Part shown: in pieces, positions 22,844-32,097 of the stretch
How positions within the stretch are numbered: position 1 is the first letter of the stretch
Layout: every line of letters starts with the position of its first letter
DNA from: Rikenellaceae bacterium
GTDB taxonomy: Bacteria > Bacteroidota > Bacteroidia > Bacteroidales > Rikenellaceae
Reading direction: 5' to 3'
Length of the DNA: 64,000 nt
Assembly (NCBI GenBank): GCA_015059965.1
Contig: SUZM01000013.1
Coordinates: 1 to 64,000, forward strand
Program-made: the position numbers and the translations under genes
The notes under the pieces: model-generated
Databases searched by the model: none
Told to the model about the DNA's origin: nothing
The model's input: only the letters and a program-made list of their open reading frames with translations

Positions 22844-25000
22844 ATGAAAAACAGACTTTTACACCTTTTCATTGCCACGATAACCCTTTTTTCGGTGGCA
22901 TGTAGCGACTCCTCTACCGACTCATCGGAGCCGGTGAATCCTCCCGGACCCGAAAGTCCCAAGGCCTCGATCTCGCTCATCCTGGGCGAAGTGAAGGCTC
23001 AGAGCGTTACGCTGGAATACAGCACGGCAAATGCTACGGAGGCCTCCATACTCTGCCTGCCCGCCTCGCAGAGCGAGCCCTCGGAGCAGCACATCATGAA
23101 TATGGGCATCGCCCTGGAGATCTCGACGGAGCGCAAAACGCTTCAGATCGAGGAGCTTAACGAGCAGACCGACTACACGATCTATGCCGTGGCGAAGAAC
23201 GAGCAGGGCGAGTACGGTACCTTGAAGACGATCGACTTCACGACTCCGGAGTACACCCCCGAGCTTCCGATCGGCCCCGAAGCAATTCACATCTCCGTTT
23301 TGGAGAGCACCAAGACCAGTTTCACCTATTCGGTCAAACCCGAGCAGGAGGAGGACTACTACATGCACACCTACCTTGAGGGATGGCTCTTCGAGTATCT
23401 GCTGGCCCAGAGCTACATGACCAACGGCGAGGAGTTTGAGATGGATGTCTTCCTCAAGCAGTGCCTGATCGATTACGGTTTCCACGCCCAGAGTTCGAGC
23501 GACTACACCTGGTCGGCAGGCGATCCGAACGATACGCGCAGCCCCTTCTTCGCCACCATCATGGGCGGCAAGGAGTACTACATCCTCTACGCCCCGATCA
23601 ATGCCGACGGAAACGATTTCCTGGGGAGTGCCGAGCTGACACAGGTAACCACCGAGCCGGCAGGAGACTCCTCATCGAAACTCCTGCTGAGCGAAGAGTC
23701 GCTCTCGGCACAGGGGGTAACGATCCGCATGGAGGCTACCCGCGGCGTGAAATTCTTCTTCTACGACCTCTACCCCACCGACCAGGTGGAGGGACACAAG
23801 GCCCAGCATGGCATCGAGGGGATGAAGGATTACCTCTATGAGTATGGTTGGGCAGTGGCCAACACCTATACCGACAGCTGGACGATCGACCCCTCAACCT
23901 CCTACACGCTCTGTATCCTGGGTGTGGATGCCAACGGCGACACCTTCTACCAAGAGATGGTTGTCGAGAGCCCCGAGCTGATCCCCACGGTATCGGTCAC
24001 CCTGCGTCCCTACGAGCGCGAGCTAATGGGTCTGCACGCCTACGACACCTTCGAGCTGACGGTCTACCCCTGGAATTTCTACGATGAGGCTATCGACGTG
24101 AGCAAGGTGCGCCACCTCTTTGCCACGCGCAGCGAGGTGGAGGCCGCCCTGGGTGCACTGACGCTCAAGGAGTTTGCCGAGAACCCCACCGAGGAGCGTA
24201 TCGCCCTGCTCGATCCCCTGTTGGAGTACCTGAGCGAAGAGGTGCAGGCCATGATGTACGACTACGGCTACATCTCGAGTCTGCTGGGTAATCTGGAGCC
24301 CGAGACCGAGTACTGCTACCTTTCGATCATCCCCTGGCGCGACGGCTACAAGGTGGGTTACGCGGTAGAGGCCACCGAGCCCAAATATGGCGGTGATGCG
24401 GCTACCGATGCCTACAAGGCCTACCTGGGCGAGTGGGTGATCGCGGGCCAATCCTCCGAGGACTACTATACGCGCAAGTCGCTCACCATCCGATTCGAAG
24501 AGCTTGTATCGAACCGCAGCTACAAGGTATACGGCTGGTCGGAGTCGGTTCTGGGCGAGGAGTTCCCCTTCGAGGTACGCTTCCACCCCGAGACGGGCAA
24601 GATCTCGATCGAGAGCATCCAGCAGCTCGGCCGAATGGTGATCGGCGAGTACGAATATGTGGTTGTCTTTACGGGCATGACCACGGCCGGAGGTGAGATT
24701 ACCCCCCACGGCGGCTATTCGGGCGTGGTGTATGAGGGTCGCTGCGATGGTACCCACCTGAGCATGTTCCCCGGCATGTTCCAGTATAACGGCTACGACT
24801 ACAACTTTATGTCGATGGCCTACTCGCTCTACTACGGAGGCTATTTCTACGCCATGGATGGCGATGAATATCCGCTCGTGAACTTCACCATCGACCGCCC
24901 GACCCGTGCCCTGCAGACCCAAAGCAAGTCGGCAGCACGCGTAGGGTCGCGCCGCGAGGCGTTGCAAGGCTACGCGCCGTTGAAGATCATTCGCAAGTAG
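22844..25000 (+). CDS. Large unknown lipoprotein with repeated beta domains
   Basis: A 718-residue exported lipoprotein with lipobox SVAC near residue 19 and a Ser/Pro-rich tether. Two fibronectin-like domains (ISLILGEVKAQSVTLEYSTAN...DYTIYAVAKNEQGEYGTLKT; IHISVLESTKTSFTYSVKPEQEEDYY) and further alpha/beta segments follow. The C-terminal third, from about residue 535, is rich in Tyr and Gly (YKVYGWSESVLGEEFPFEVRF; GYDYNFMSMAYSLYYGGYFY). I do not recognise it. It resembles the lipoprotein at 15541 in architecture and phrase order (YAVAKNEQGEYGT versus IAVGINEQGLSTT). The start at 22844 is set by the promoter 22741-22770 and the signal peptide. Probably surface-exposed. Confidence 0.8.
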   Translation: MKNRLLHLFIATITLFSVACSDSSTDSSEPVNPPGPESPKASISLILGEVKAQSVTLEYSTANATEASILCLPASQSEPSEQHIMNMGIALEISTERKTLQIEELNEQTDYTIYAVAKNEQGEYGTLKTIDFTTPEYTPELPIGPEAIHISVLESTKTSFTYSVKPEQEEDYYMHTYLEGWLFEYLLAQSYMTNGEEFEMDVFLKQCLIDYGFHAQSSSDYTWSAGDPNDTRSPFFATIMGGKEYYILYAPINADGNDFLGSAELTQVTTEPAGDSSSKLLLSEESLSAQGVTIRMEATRGVKFFFYDLYPTDQVEGHKAQHGIEGMKDYLYEYGWAVANTYTDSWTIDPSTSYTLCILGVDANGDTFYQEMVVESPELIPTVSVTLRPYERELMGLHAYDTFELTVYPWNFYDEAIDVSKVRHLFATRSEVEAALGALTLKEFAENPTEERIALLDPLLEYLSEEVQAMMYDYGYISSLLGNLEPETEYCYLSIIPWRDGYKVGYAVEATEPKYGGDAATDAYKAYLGEWVIAGQSSEDYYTRKSLTIRFEELVSNRSYKVYGWSESVLGEEFPFEVRFHPETGKISIESIQQLGRMVIGEYEYVVVFTGMTTAGGEITPHGGYSGVVYEGRCDGTHLSMFPGMFQYNGYDYNFMSMAYSLYYGGYFYAMDGDEYPLVNFTIDRPTRALQTQSKSAARVGSRREALQGYAPLKIIRK

Positions 25001-25018
25001 GCGGCGGCGACAAAAGCA

Positions 25019-25062
25019 AAGCGGGCTGTGAATCGTTGGATTCACAGCCCGCTTGATTTTTA
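25019..25062. terminator. Terminator between convergent lipoprotein and rpoD genes
   Basis: AAGCGGGCTGTGAATC at 25019-25034 pairs perfectly with 25039-25054. A GTTG loop lies between the arms and TGATTTTTA follows. It probably serves both convergent genes. Confidence 0.9.
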
Positions 25063-25098
25063 CGCTTTAGGCTCTCGGCCCCCACCTTAAGGGAGCGA

Positions 25099-25959
25099 CT
25101 ACCCGAGGTAGGATTTCAAGAGTTTCGAGCGCGAAGAGTGGCGCAGGCGGCGGATGGCCTTCTCCTTAATCTGGCGCACACGCTCACGCGTAAGGTCGAA
25201 CTTCTCACCGATCTCCTCGAGGGTCATCTCCGAACAACCGATACCGAAAAAGTACTTGATGATATCGCGCTCACGCTCCGTGAGGGTCTCCAGTGCACGG
25301 TCCACCTCGGTGGAGAGCGACTCGTTGATCAGGCCGCGGTCGGCATTGGGCGAATCGGGATTGACCAGCACATCCAAGAGCGAGTTGTCCTCGCCATCGG
25401 CAAAGGGGGCATCCACCGAGACGTGGCGGCCAGCCACACGCAGCGTATCGGTTACCTTCTCCTTCGGAAGCTCGAGCTCCGAGGCCAACTCCTCGGGTGA
25501 AGGGGTACGCTCATGCTCCTGCTCGAAACGGGCAAAGGCCTTGTTGATCTTATTGAGCGATCCCACCTGGTTCAGCGGCAGGCGCACGATACGGCTCTGC
25601 TCGGCCAAGGCCTGAAGGATCGACTGACGGATCCACCACACGGCATAGGAGATAAACTTAAAGCCTCGCGTTTCATCGAACTTCTCGGCCGCCTTGATCA
25701 GGCCCAGGTTACCCTCATTGATCAGGTCGGGGAGGCTCAAGCCCTGATTTTGATACTGCTTGGCCACCGAGACCACAAAGCGCAGGTTCGCCTTTGTGAG
25801 CTTCTCCAAGGCCTCCTGATCGCCCTTCTTGATGCGTTGGGCGAGTTCTACCTCCTCCTCAACGGTGATCAGATCCTCTTTGCCAATCTCCTGCAGGTAT
25901 TTGTCCAACGACGCACTCTCGCGGTTGGTGATTGACTTGGTAATTTTTAATTGTCTCAT
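25099..25959 (-). CDS. rpoD: Primary RNA polymerase sigma factor RpoD (Bacteroidetes type)
   Basis: A 286-residue group 1 sigma factor of the short Bacteroidetes type lacking the large region 1.1. Region 1.2 is [23 protein letters not shown], region 2 contains [18 protein letters not shown] and [17 protein letters not shown] (-10 recognition and melting), region 3 [18 protein letters not shown], and region 4.2 [20 protein letters not shown]. It directs RNA polymerase to TTTG/TAnnTTTG promoters, many of which are visible in this window. Monocistronic. About 220 bases upstream separate it from HtrA and carry no visible gene or clear -7 box. Confidence 0.96.
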   Translation of the reverse strand: MRQLKITKSITNRESASLDKYLQEIGKEDLITVEEEVELAQRIKKGDQEALEKLTKANLRFVVSVAKQYQNQGLSLPDLINEGNLGLIKAAEKFDETRGFKFISYAVWWIRQSILQALAEQSRIVRLPLNQVGSLNKINKAFARFEQEHERTPSPEELASELELPKEKVTDTLRVAGRHVSVDAPFADGEDNSLLDVLVNPDSPNADRGLINESLSTEVDRALETLTERERDIIKYFFGIGCSEMTLEEIGEKFDLTRERVRQIKEKAIRRLRHSSRSKLLKSYLG

Positions 25960-26179
25960 CTCTTTACTTCACATGAGTTCTCTGGTCGAACTCGTCTATT
26001 TGGGTTTTTCGATTCTTCGATTTTCACACTTTTGGGCAACAAAAGGGGAAAGCAGCCGCAGATCCCTGCGCGTTTTATCGACCACTCCATGTCGGCCACC
26101 CGTTCAACATCGGCCCTCCATTCAACATCGGCCCTCTGCCCCTTCGCTGCCGGAGACGAGTTCTCAAACGAGAACCCGG

Positions 26180-27655
26180 CTACTCGACAACCACATAGCT
26201 TGCCGCGCGACCGTCAGTATAGATGCCATCCACCGAGCGGATCTTATCGGTAATCTTCCGAATATCGGCCACCGTGTAGACCGCCTGGTCGTTGATGTGG
26301 GTGATCACAAAACCTCGCTTCACGCGGGCTCGGGCCAGGAATCCGTTCTCCTTGAGCGAAGCCACCTGTACACCTCCGCGAATCTCCAACTTTTTGCAGA
26401 GTTCCTGCGGAGCATCCACCAACTTGGCACCCAGCACCTCTACCACATCGACACTCTCCTTGGTCAAGAGTTCTGCTTTACCGGATACATTACGCAAGGT
26501 CGCCTCAAAATGTTTCACTGCACCCTCTCTTTTTGCCGATATTTTTACCCGATCGTTGGGTCGGTGGCGACCAATCTGCTCCTGAAGGGTCGAGCCATCG
26601 ACAATCTTCACCCCGTCGATGTGGGTAATCACATCCCCCTTGCGGATGCCGGCCTCCGAAGCAGCGCCTCCCTCAACAACACTGGCCACATAGATACCCC
26701 CGGGCTCCGAGATGCCGAGCTCCTTGCCCATCGAGTCGATAAACTCCTGATCGATGGCGCGATAGGTAATTCCCAGCAGGGCACGTTGCACCACGCCGAA
26801 CTCCTTGAGGTCGGTAACCACCTTCCTGACGATGGTCTCGGGCACGGCAAACGAATAGCCGATATAGCTGCCCGTCGAGGATTTGATCACCGTATTGATT
26901 CCCACCAGCTCGCCATGCGTATTGACAAGGGCTCCGCCCGAGTTTCCGGGATTGACGGCGGCATCGGTCTGAATGAAGGACTCGATGCGGAATTCGCTCG
27001 GGATCACCCCCAGGGTGCGGGCCTTGGCGCTCACAATGCCGGCCGTGATGGTCTGTCTGAGGTCAAACGGAGATCCGATGGCCAGAACCCACTCGCCCAG
27101 GCGCAGCGCATCGGAGCTGCCGAAGGCGAGGGTCGGAAGTCCCTCGGCCTCGATCTTAATGAGGGCCACATCCGTGGCGGGATCCTTGCCGATCAAACGG
27201 GCATCGAACGAGCGCCCGTCGTTGAGTGTCACGCGCAGCTTGGTGGCCTCTTCGACCACATGGTTGTTCGTGACGATATAGCCATCCTCGGAGATGATCA
27301 CACCCGAACCTCCGGCCTTGCGCTCACGCACCTCGGGGCGGGAGTCGCCATAGCCCTGAGGCAGTCCGAAGAACTCGAGGAAGGGGTCCCACCCCTGCGA
27401 GCGGTGTACCTTAACCTCCTGCACCGCCTCGATATTGACCACGGCCTTCACGGCATTCTCGGCCGCATAGGTCAGATCGGGATACTTGCCCTGCTCGTAG
27501 GCGGTAAAGTGCGCCCCAAGCTGCGGGGTACGCTCCACCTCGCGCTCGATATAGGCAACCTCCGGTTTATTGTTGCGGGTTACCGTCCAGGCAGTAACTC
27601 CTCCGACGGCGGCCGCTACGGCCACCAGTCCCAAAAATCCAAATAATCTTTTCAT
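26180..27655 (-). CDS. DegP/HtrA-type periplasmic serine protease
   Basis: A 491-residue Do-like protease for quality control of exported proteins. An N-terminal signal anchor (FGFLGLVAVAAAVGGVTAW) is followed by a trypsin-like domain with the triad His 132 (TNNHVV), Asp 162 (TDVALI) and Ser 239 (GNSGGALV). Two PDZ domains cover roughly 290-380 and 395-490 (SVVEGGAASEAGIRKGDVI; VKRGFVITHINDQAV). The length is standard for a two-PDZ HtrA. It is transcribed alone on the minus strand. A stress-type promoter is not identified. Confidence 0.95.
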   Translation of the reverse strand: MKRLFGFLGLVAVAAAVGGVTAWTVTRNNKPEVAYIEREVERTPQLGAHFTAYEQGKYPDLTYAAENAVKAVVNIEAVQEVKVHRSQGWDPFLEFFGLPQGYGDSRPEVRERKAGGSGVIISEDGYIVTNNHVVEEATKLRVTLNDGRSFDARLIGKDPATDVALIKIEAEGLPTLAFGSSDALRLGEWVLAIGSPFDLRQTITAGIVSAKARTLGVIPSEFRIESFIQTDAAVNPGNSGGALVNTHGELVGINTVIKSSTGSYIGYSFAVPETIVRKVVTDLKEFGVVQRALLGITYRAIDQEFIDSMGKELGISEPGGIYVASVVEGGAASEAGIRKGDVITHIDGVKIVDGSTLQEQIGRHRPNDRVKISAKREGAVKHFEATLRNVSGKAELLTKESVDVVEVLGAKLVDAPQELCKKLEIRGGVQVASLKENGFLARARVKRGFVITHINDQAVYTVADIRKITDKIRSVDGIYTDGRAASYVVVE

Positions 27656-27773
27656 ACGTTTCGTCTTTAGTTACAAGTTTTATGCGACGAAATGCTCCAT
27701 AGGCCTCTTTATTTCCATTTGTTTACCAGACAAACGAACCCGAATTCGGTTTTATTATATGCGGGATGAAATT

Positions 27774-27806
27774 GAGCCTGCCCAACAGGTGTGTTGGAAC
27801 AGGCTC
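27774..27806 (-). terminator. Hairpin behind the OstA-like gene
   Basis: GAGCCTG at 27774-27780 pairs with CAGGCTC at 27800-27806 and CCAACA with TGTTGG inside it. On the minus strand it follows the OstA-like gene by about 60 bases, but the T-run is weak. Confidence 0.55.
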
Positions 27807-27864
27807 CTATCGCAAAAGTTATCCAATCCGGTCTCTGTAGAGAGCTCTTCCGGGATCATCGCTA

Positions 27865-30645
27865 TCAGAAATCCTTGCGGGGCTCGGAGGGCTCGAAGCC
27901 TTTGCTGCGTACCCACTCCTGGGCATCGAGCGAGAGGACCTCATCGCGGTCGGCCCAGCGGCCGGTCTCGATCAGGCGATCGCGGAAGCGCAGAATACGG
28001 GCCGAGGTGGTGAACTGCGGGCGTGGCAGTCGCTCCTTCTTTTCGCGTACCGAAGGACGGATCGAGCGCCGGAAGACCGAGTCGCGCGTAGGACGGCGCT
28101 CGGGCAGCCACTTGTACTCCTTGAGGAAGAGCTCATCCATCGAGGCCACCTTTTCGATCGGCGACATGGTGTATTCGTTCTGGTCGCGGTAGGTCATCGA
28201 TACCACCTGCTTGTTCTCCATATAGAACGAGGCCGTGCCGCTCCGGATCACAAAGACACTGCTGACAGGCTCGTCGGGGTTGTCCTGCAGGAAGTAGACC
28301 GTCTCCACATTGCCATCCACATCGTGGCGGTAGATCTCATTCTGGCGGAACCAGGCGGTCATCTCCTTACCCGAAATCTGGTTATAATATGCCGTATCGA
28401 TCTGCGAGACCATGATCGGGCGCCCCACAAAGTTGATGTGGTCCACCTGCTGATGGGCCGTATAAACGTCCATCAGATCGGAGGTCACCTGGTTGCTCTC
28501 GTTCCAGAGGATGGGGTCGAGATAGAGGTGCATCGTCGAGTCGGCGCCAATGCCCACGATCGAGTCGCAGACGGCCTGGAAATCGGTGCGGTAGATCCGG
28601 ACGTTGCGGTAGCCACGCATGAAGCGGCGCACGGTGTCGGCCGCACGGTTCAGCGAGTCGAGGCGGGCCAAAGAGTCGAGAGCCATCGAATCGACGGCAA
28701 GGCTGTCGGCCGCCATCGAGAGGCTGTCCTCGTTCGGATGGAGCAGCGAATCGACCCGCTCCCGCTCATTGAGCAGCGAATCGAGCGACGAGAGGGCCGT
28801 GGAGTCAGGCAGCTCCTTTCCCTTGCGGATCGCCTTTTGACGTTTGGCTTCGAGTTTGGTAGCCATACGGGCTCGGCGCTTCTCAAGGCGCAACTTCTCG
28901 AGCGAATCCATGCGGTTGAGCTGCGCGGTGAGCTTCGCCTGGCGGGCTCGGGCGATCACCTTCAGCTTCTCCCTGCGCTCCGCATCCTTTACCGCCTTCT
29001 CGGCCGCCTTCTTTTCACGCTCGAGGCGCTTGTAGAAGGCCTTGCGATCCTTGACACTCAGCGTATCGAGGCTGTCCGTCAGCCGTTTGATCGAGTCCTG
29101 GCGGTGAGCCTCCAACGAATCGAGCAGCTGATGCTGGGCTGCCAGCGAATCGGAGTGGTGCTGTGCCTGGAGGGAGTCGTAGAGAGCTTTATTTGCCTTT
29201 TTCAGGCTGTCGATATTCTCGCGATGCGAACGAGGGCCCCGCACCTCGGGAGCATGCTCATCGAGGAGCTGCTGCTCACGCTCGGTATCGACCTTCGTTC
29301 GGGGTTGCGGCTGCTCGCCCCGGGGCGTTTGCGCAACTGCCCCCTCCGCCAGCTTCATCCCCGCTGTCGGAGCGCCGCCACCGGCCACCATCAACTCACT
29401 CTTCGCCTCGGGCACGGCAGCCTCGGCGGGTTCATCTTCAGCAGCGGGTTCGGATCCAGCCTCCTCTTCCGAATCCGAAAGGAGGGTCGGGGTCTCGGAG
29501 GCAGTGGAGCCTTCGGAACGTAGAGGAGCGGCAGCCAGGGAGTCGGCGGCCAACGAATCGACGGCAACGGGAGCCTTCGGGGCCCAGGGGTTGAACTCGG
29601 GGCGGGTGGTGAAGGTCGTCAGGTAGAGAATCGTATCCGAACGCATGAAGAGCGTATCTCCCTGCGAGGTATCGTAGCCCACCAAGGCCGGATTGCGCGT
29701 CAGAAGGGCCGTACCCGGGTCGCGGTAATACTCCGCATAGTCGCCAAAAGCGAGGGTCATGTGCTCCGTATCGTCGATCTGGATATTGCGGCGCAGGGTG
29801 AGGTGCTCGATCTGCTTGCGGTAGTCGAGGCTGTCGCTCCAAAGCTCCTCCTTAGGCGTGAGGATGTAGCCCCGCTCGGTGATCACATAGCGGTCATAGA
29901 GGCGGTCATAGCTGCCGCGATCGCCCTCCAGATAGTCGCCATCGCTGTTCCAGATATTGGTGTGGAGGAAGAACTCGGCCACATCCAGGTCGGTATTGTA
30001 GCTCACCGAATCGCTGCGCAGCTCATAAGTCGAATCGCGCATCTCGACCTTACCCACACAGGAGAGGATATGCGTATCGGAGAAGTAGTAGCCGCGGTCG
30101 GCCTCGAGCTGGTTGCCACGATTGAAGAGGACTCCTCCGCCCGAGAACTCGCCCACCTTCTTATAGGTGTCGAACGAGAAGCGGAAGGTGTAGAGCGTGG
30201 CATCGCCATCAATCACCTTGACCAGGGGGGAGTAGACCTCGGCCTTGTTGATGCGCCCCAGATAGTCGGCACGATCGCCGTAGATGTAGGTGGTATTCTG
30301 GTTAATGAGCACGTTTCCGAAGCACTCGATCGTCTGGCCGTCGTAGCGCACGGCGCTGTCGCAGGTGATCACCGCACCGTTGTGCAGGGCAGCAAAATTT
30401 CCCACCATGCAGGTGGCCATCGAATCGCCCACGTCGATCGAATAGACGTTGTCGGCACGCATATAGACCAACTTCTGCTCACCGGCCTCTTCGCCGGAGG
30501 AGTTCTTCGAAGCTGCTGGCCGCTGCCGATTCTCCACACGTTGTTGCGGAGCCCTGAAGAGGGACTCCGCAGGGCGGGCCGTGGCCCAAAAGACCAGCAC
30601 CACAAGCGCCGAGGGCAGCAGGGTTTTCAACAGGCGCAACTTCAT
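27865..30645 (-). CDS. OstA-like protein with a long DSL-rich insertion
   Basis: A 926-residue envelope protein, N-terminal signal then an OstA/LptA-like beta-jellyroll (YMRADNVYSIDVGDSMATCMVGNFAALHNGAVITCDSAVRY...ECFGNVLINQNTTYIYGD). Such domains shuttle or bind lipopolysaccharide in the periplasm. The OstA part resumes near residue 670 (YRNVRIYRTDFQAVCDSIVG) and ends about residue 850. Between about 350 and 668 lies an insertion without fold signature: acidic/Ala-rich first, then many DSL triplets and a strongly charged coiled coil (KKAAEKAVKDAERREKLK). Bacteroidetes relatives are usually much shorter. Last gene of an operon with two SurA-like genes, 4 bases behind the upstream stop. Confidence 0.88.
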   Translation of the reverse strand: MKLRLLKTLLPSALVVLVFWATARPAESLFRAPQQRVENRQRPAASKNSSGEEAGEQKLVYMRADNVYSIDVGDSMATCMVGNFAALHNGAVITCDSAVRYDGQTIECFGNVLINQNTTYIYGDRADYLGRINKAEVYSPLVKVIDGDATLYTFRFSFDTYKKVGEFSGGGVLFNRGNQLEADRGYYFSDTHILSCVGKVEMRDSTYELRSDSVSYNTDLDVAEFFLHTNIWNSDGDYLEGDRGSYDRLYDRYVITERGYILTPKEELWSDSLDYRKQIEHLTLRRNIQIDDTEHMTLAFGDYAEYYRDPGTALLTRNPALVGYDTSQGDTLFMRSDTILYLTTFTTRPEFNPWAPKAPVAVDSLAADSLAAAPLRSEGSTASETPTLLSDSEEEAGSEPAAEDEPAEAAVPEAKSELMVAGGGAPTAGMKLAEGAVAQTPRGEQPQPRTKVDTEREQQLLDEHAPEVRGPRSHRENIDSLKKANKALYDSLQAQHHSDSLAAQHQLLDSLEAHRQDSIKRLTDSLDTLSVKDRKAFYKRLEREKKAAEKAVKDAERREKLKVIARARQAKLTAQLNRMDSLEKLRLEKRRARMATKLEAKRQKAIRKGKELPDSTALSSLDSLLNERERVDSLLHPNEDSLSMAADSLAVDSMALDSLARLDSLNRAADTVRRFMRGYRNVRIYRTDFQAVCDSIVGIGADSTMHLYLDPILWNESNQVTSDLMDVYTAHQQVDHINFVGRPIMVSQIDTAYYNQISGKEMTAWFRQNEIYRHDVDGNVETVYFLQDNPDEPVSSVFVIRSGTASFYMENKQVVSMTYRDQNEYTMSPIEKVASMDELFLKEYKWLPERRPTRDSVFRRSIRPSVREKKERLPRPQFTTSARILRFRDRLIETGRWADRDEVLSLDAQEWVRSKGFEPSEPRKDF

Positions 30646-30649
30646 ACTC

Positions 30650-32062
30650 CTACTTCAGCCAATTCTTATTCTCAAACTCCCCGTTGCGGAACTCCTCAGA
30701 GATGTAGACGTACATCCCCGCAATCCGCTTGTCAAGCCACTGCTTGAAGACCTGCTCCTGTTTTCGGGCCAGAGCCATCTGCTCCAGACGAATGTAGTCC
30801 TCGTCGATGTTGGCCTTGTGTGCCGGGATCACCTCCAACAGCTTCACGATCTTCGAGAGCTGGTTGCCCATCACATCCTGCGTCTGGTAGGCATTCGACA
30901 CCTCCCCCACCTTCAGGCGGCTCAGGGCCAGGTAATCGGCGTAAGGCTTGTGGAAACTGTCGTTGGCAAAGTCCTCCTTGAGGAATTTGGTCTGCGTATA
31001 GTTCACATCCATGGCATCGGCTCGCTCCAGAATATCGTGGTTCGTAACCAATCCGCCGTTCATCTTCGTCAATCCGTCGTCCGAGTGGATGCGGGCTGCC
31101 TGCTCGAAGGTGATCGAGTCCTTGCGGATCAGATCGGCCAGCGAGTCGAGTTCACGCAGCGGCTCCGAGAGCTCGTCGGCCGTATAGGAGGGGCGCATCA
31201 GGATATGACGGCTGTGGTAGAGGTTTCCTCGCTTATCGATGAGCTGAATGATGTGGAAACCGGCCTGGGTCTCAACCACCTCGGAGATCTGTCCGGGCTT
31301 GAGCTCGGCCAGGGCATCGGCATAGGGCTGGAAGAGGCCCTGCAGGGTCGTGGGCTCGATCTCTCCACCACGCATGGCCGAACCATCGACCGAGTACATG
31401 CGAGCCATGGTCTCGAACTTCGCCTGGCCCGACATGATGCGGTTACGGAGCTCCAGCAGGCGCTCGCGTGTGCGGCGCTTGGCCTGCACGATCGAGGTGG
31501 GGAACTTGGTGATCTGCGCATAGACATACTGCTCGGGGATGGTGGGCAGGCTGTCGCGCGAGATGCTCTTGAAGAAGCGCTCCACCTCACCCGGCGTAAC
31601 GGCCACCTTCGAGGTGATCTCGCCCTGCATGCCCTGGGCATAGGCCTGCTCGGTGAGCAACTGGCGCAACTCCTCGCGGATATTGTAGACCGGCATGTGG
31701 TACTGCTCCTCCAGCTGACGGATCGACCCCGTGCGCTCGATCATCGTCTGCAGCTGCTCCTCGGCACGCGACTGAATACCGCCCAGATCGACCTCAATAG
31801 AGTCGATCTGCGCCTGCTGGTAGAGGAGTTTCTGCATCAGAAGGGCCTCCATGGCCTCATTCATCGGGTCGCGGTCGGAGGTGTACCCCTGCTGTCGGCG
31901 CTGCTCGATCAGGCGCGAGGAGTACTCCTCCAGATCGGAGTAGAGGATCGACGAGTTGCCCACCACGGCAACCACTTTATCCAACATGACCTGCTGTTGC
32001 GCCAGAGCGGGGCCGGCAAGCGACACCACGGCAAAGAGCGCTATCATCCACTTTTTCATCAT
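30650..32062 (-). CDS. SurA-like periplasmic peptidyl-prolyl isomerase
   Basis: A 470-residue outer-membrane-protein chaperone. A cleavable signal peptide (ALFAVVSLAGPALAQ) precedes a SurA N-domain (VVAVVGNSSILYSDLEEY...YNIREELRQLLTEQAYAQGM). Two parvulin-type domains follow, about 170-250 (FETMARMYSVDGSAMRGGEI ... VVETQAGFHIIQ) and about 258-360 (YHSRHILM ... FEQAARIHSDDGLTKMNGGL). SurA escorts unfolded beta-barrel proteins to the BAM complex and isomerises prolines. The gene lies between a second SurA-like lipoprotein gene (35 bases upstream) and the OstA-like gene (4 bases downstream), an envelope-biogenesis operon. Confidence 0.92.
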   Translation of the reverse strand: MMKKWMIALFAVVSLAGPALAQQQVMLDKVVAVVGNSSILYSDLEEYSSRLIEQRRQQGYTSDRDPMNEAMEALLMQKLLYQQAQIDSIEVDLGGIQSRAEEQLQTMIERTGSIRQLEEQYHMPVYNIREELRQLLTEQAYAQGMQGEITSKVAVTPGEVERFFKSISRDSLPTIPEQYVYAQITKFPTSIVQAKRRTRERLLELRNRIMSGQAKFETMARMYSVDGSAMRGGEIEPTTLQGLFQPYADALAELKPGQISEVVETQAGFHIIQLIDKRGNLYHSRHILMRPSYTADELSEPLRELDSLADLIRKDSITFEQAARIHSDDGLTKMNGGLVTNHDILERADAMDVNYTQTKFLKEDFANDSFHKPYADYLALSRLKVGEVSNAYQTQDVMGNQLSKIVKLLEVIPAHKANIDEDYIRLEQMALARKQEQVFKQWLDKRIAGMYVYISEEFRNGEFENKNWLK

Positions 32063-32097
32063 CTTAAATATCCTATAATTAGACCCATGGGGGCCGG

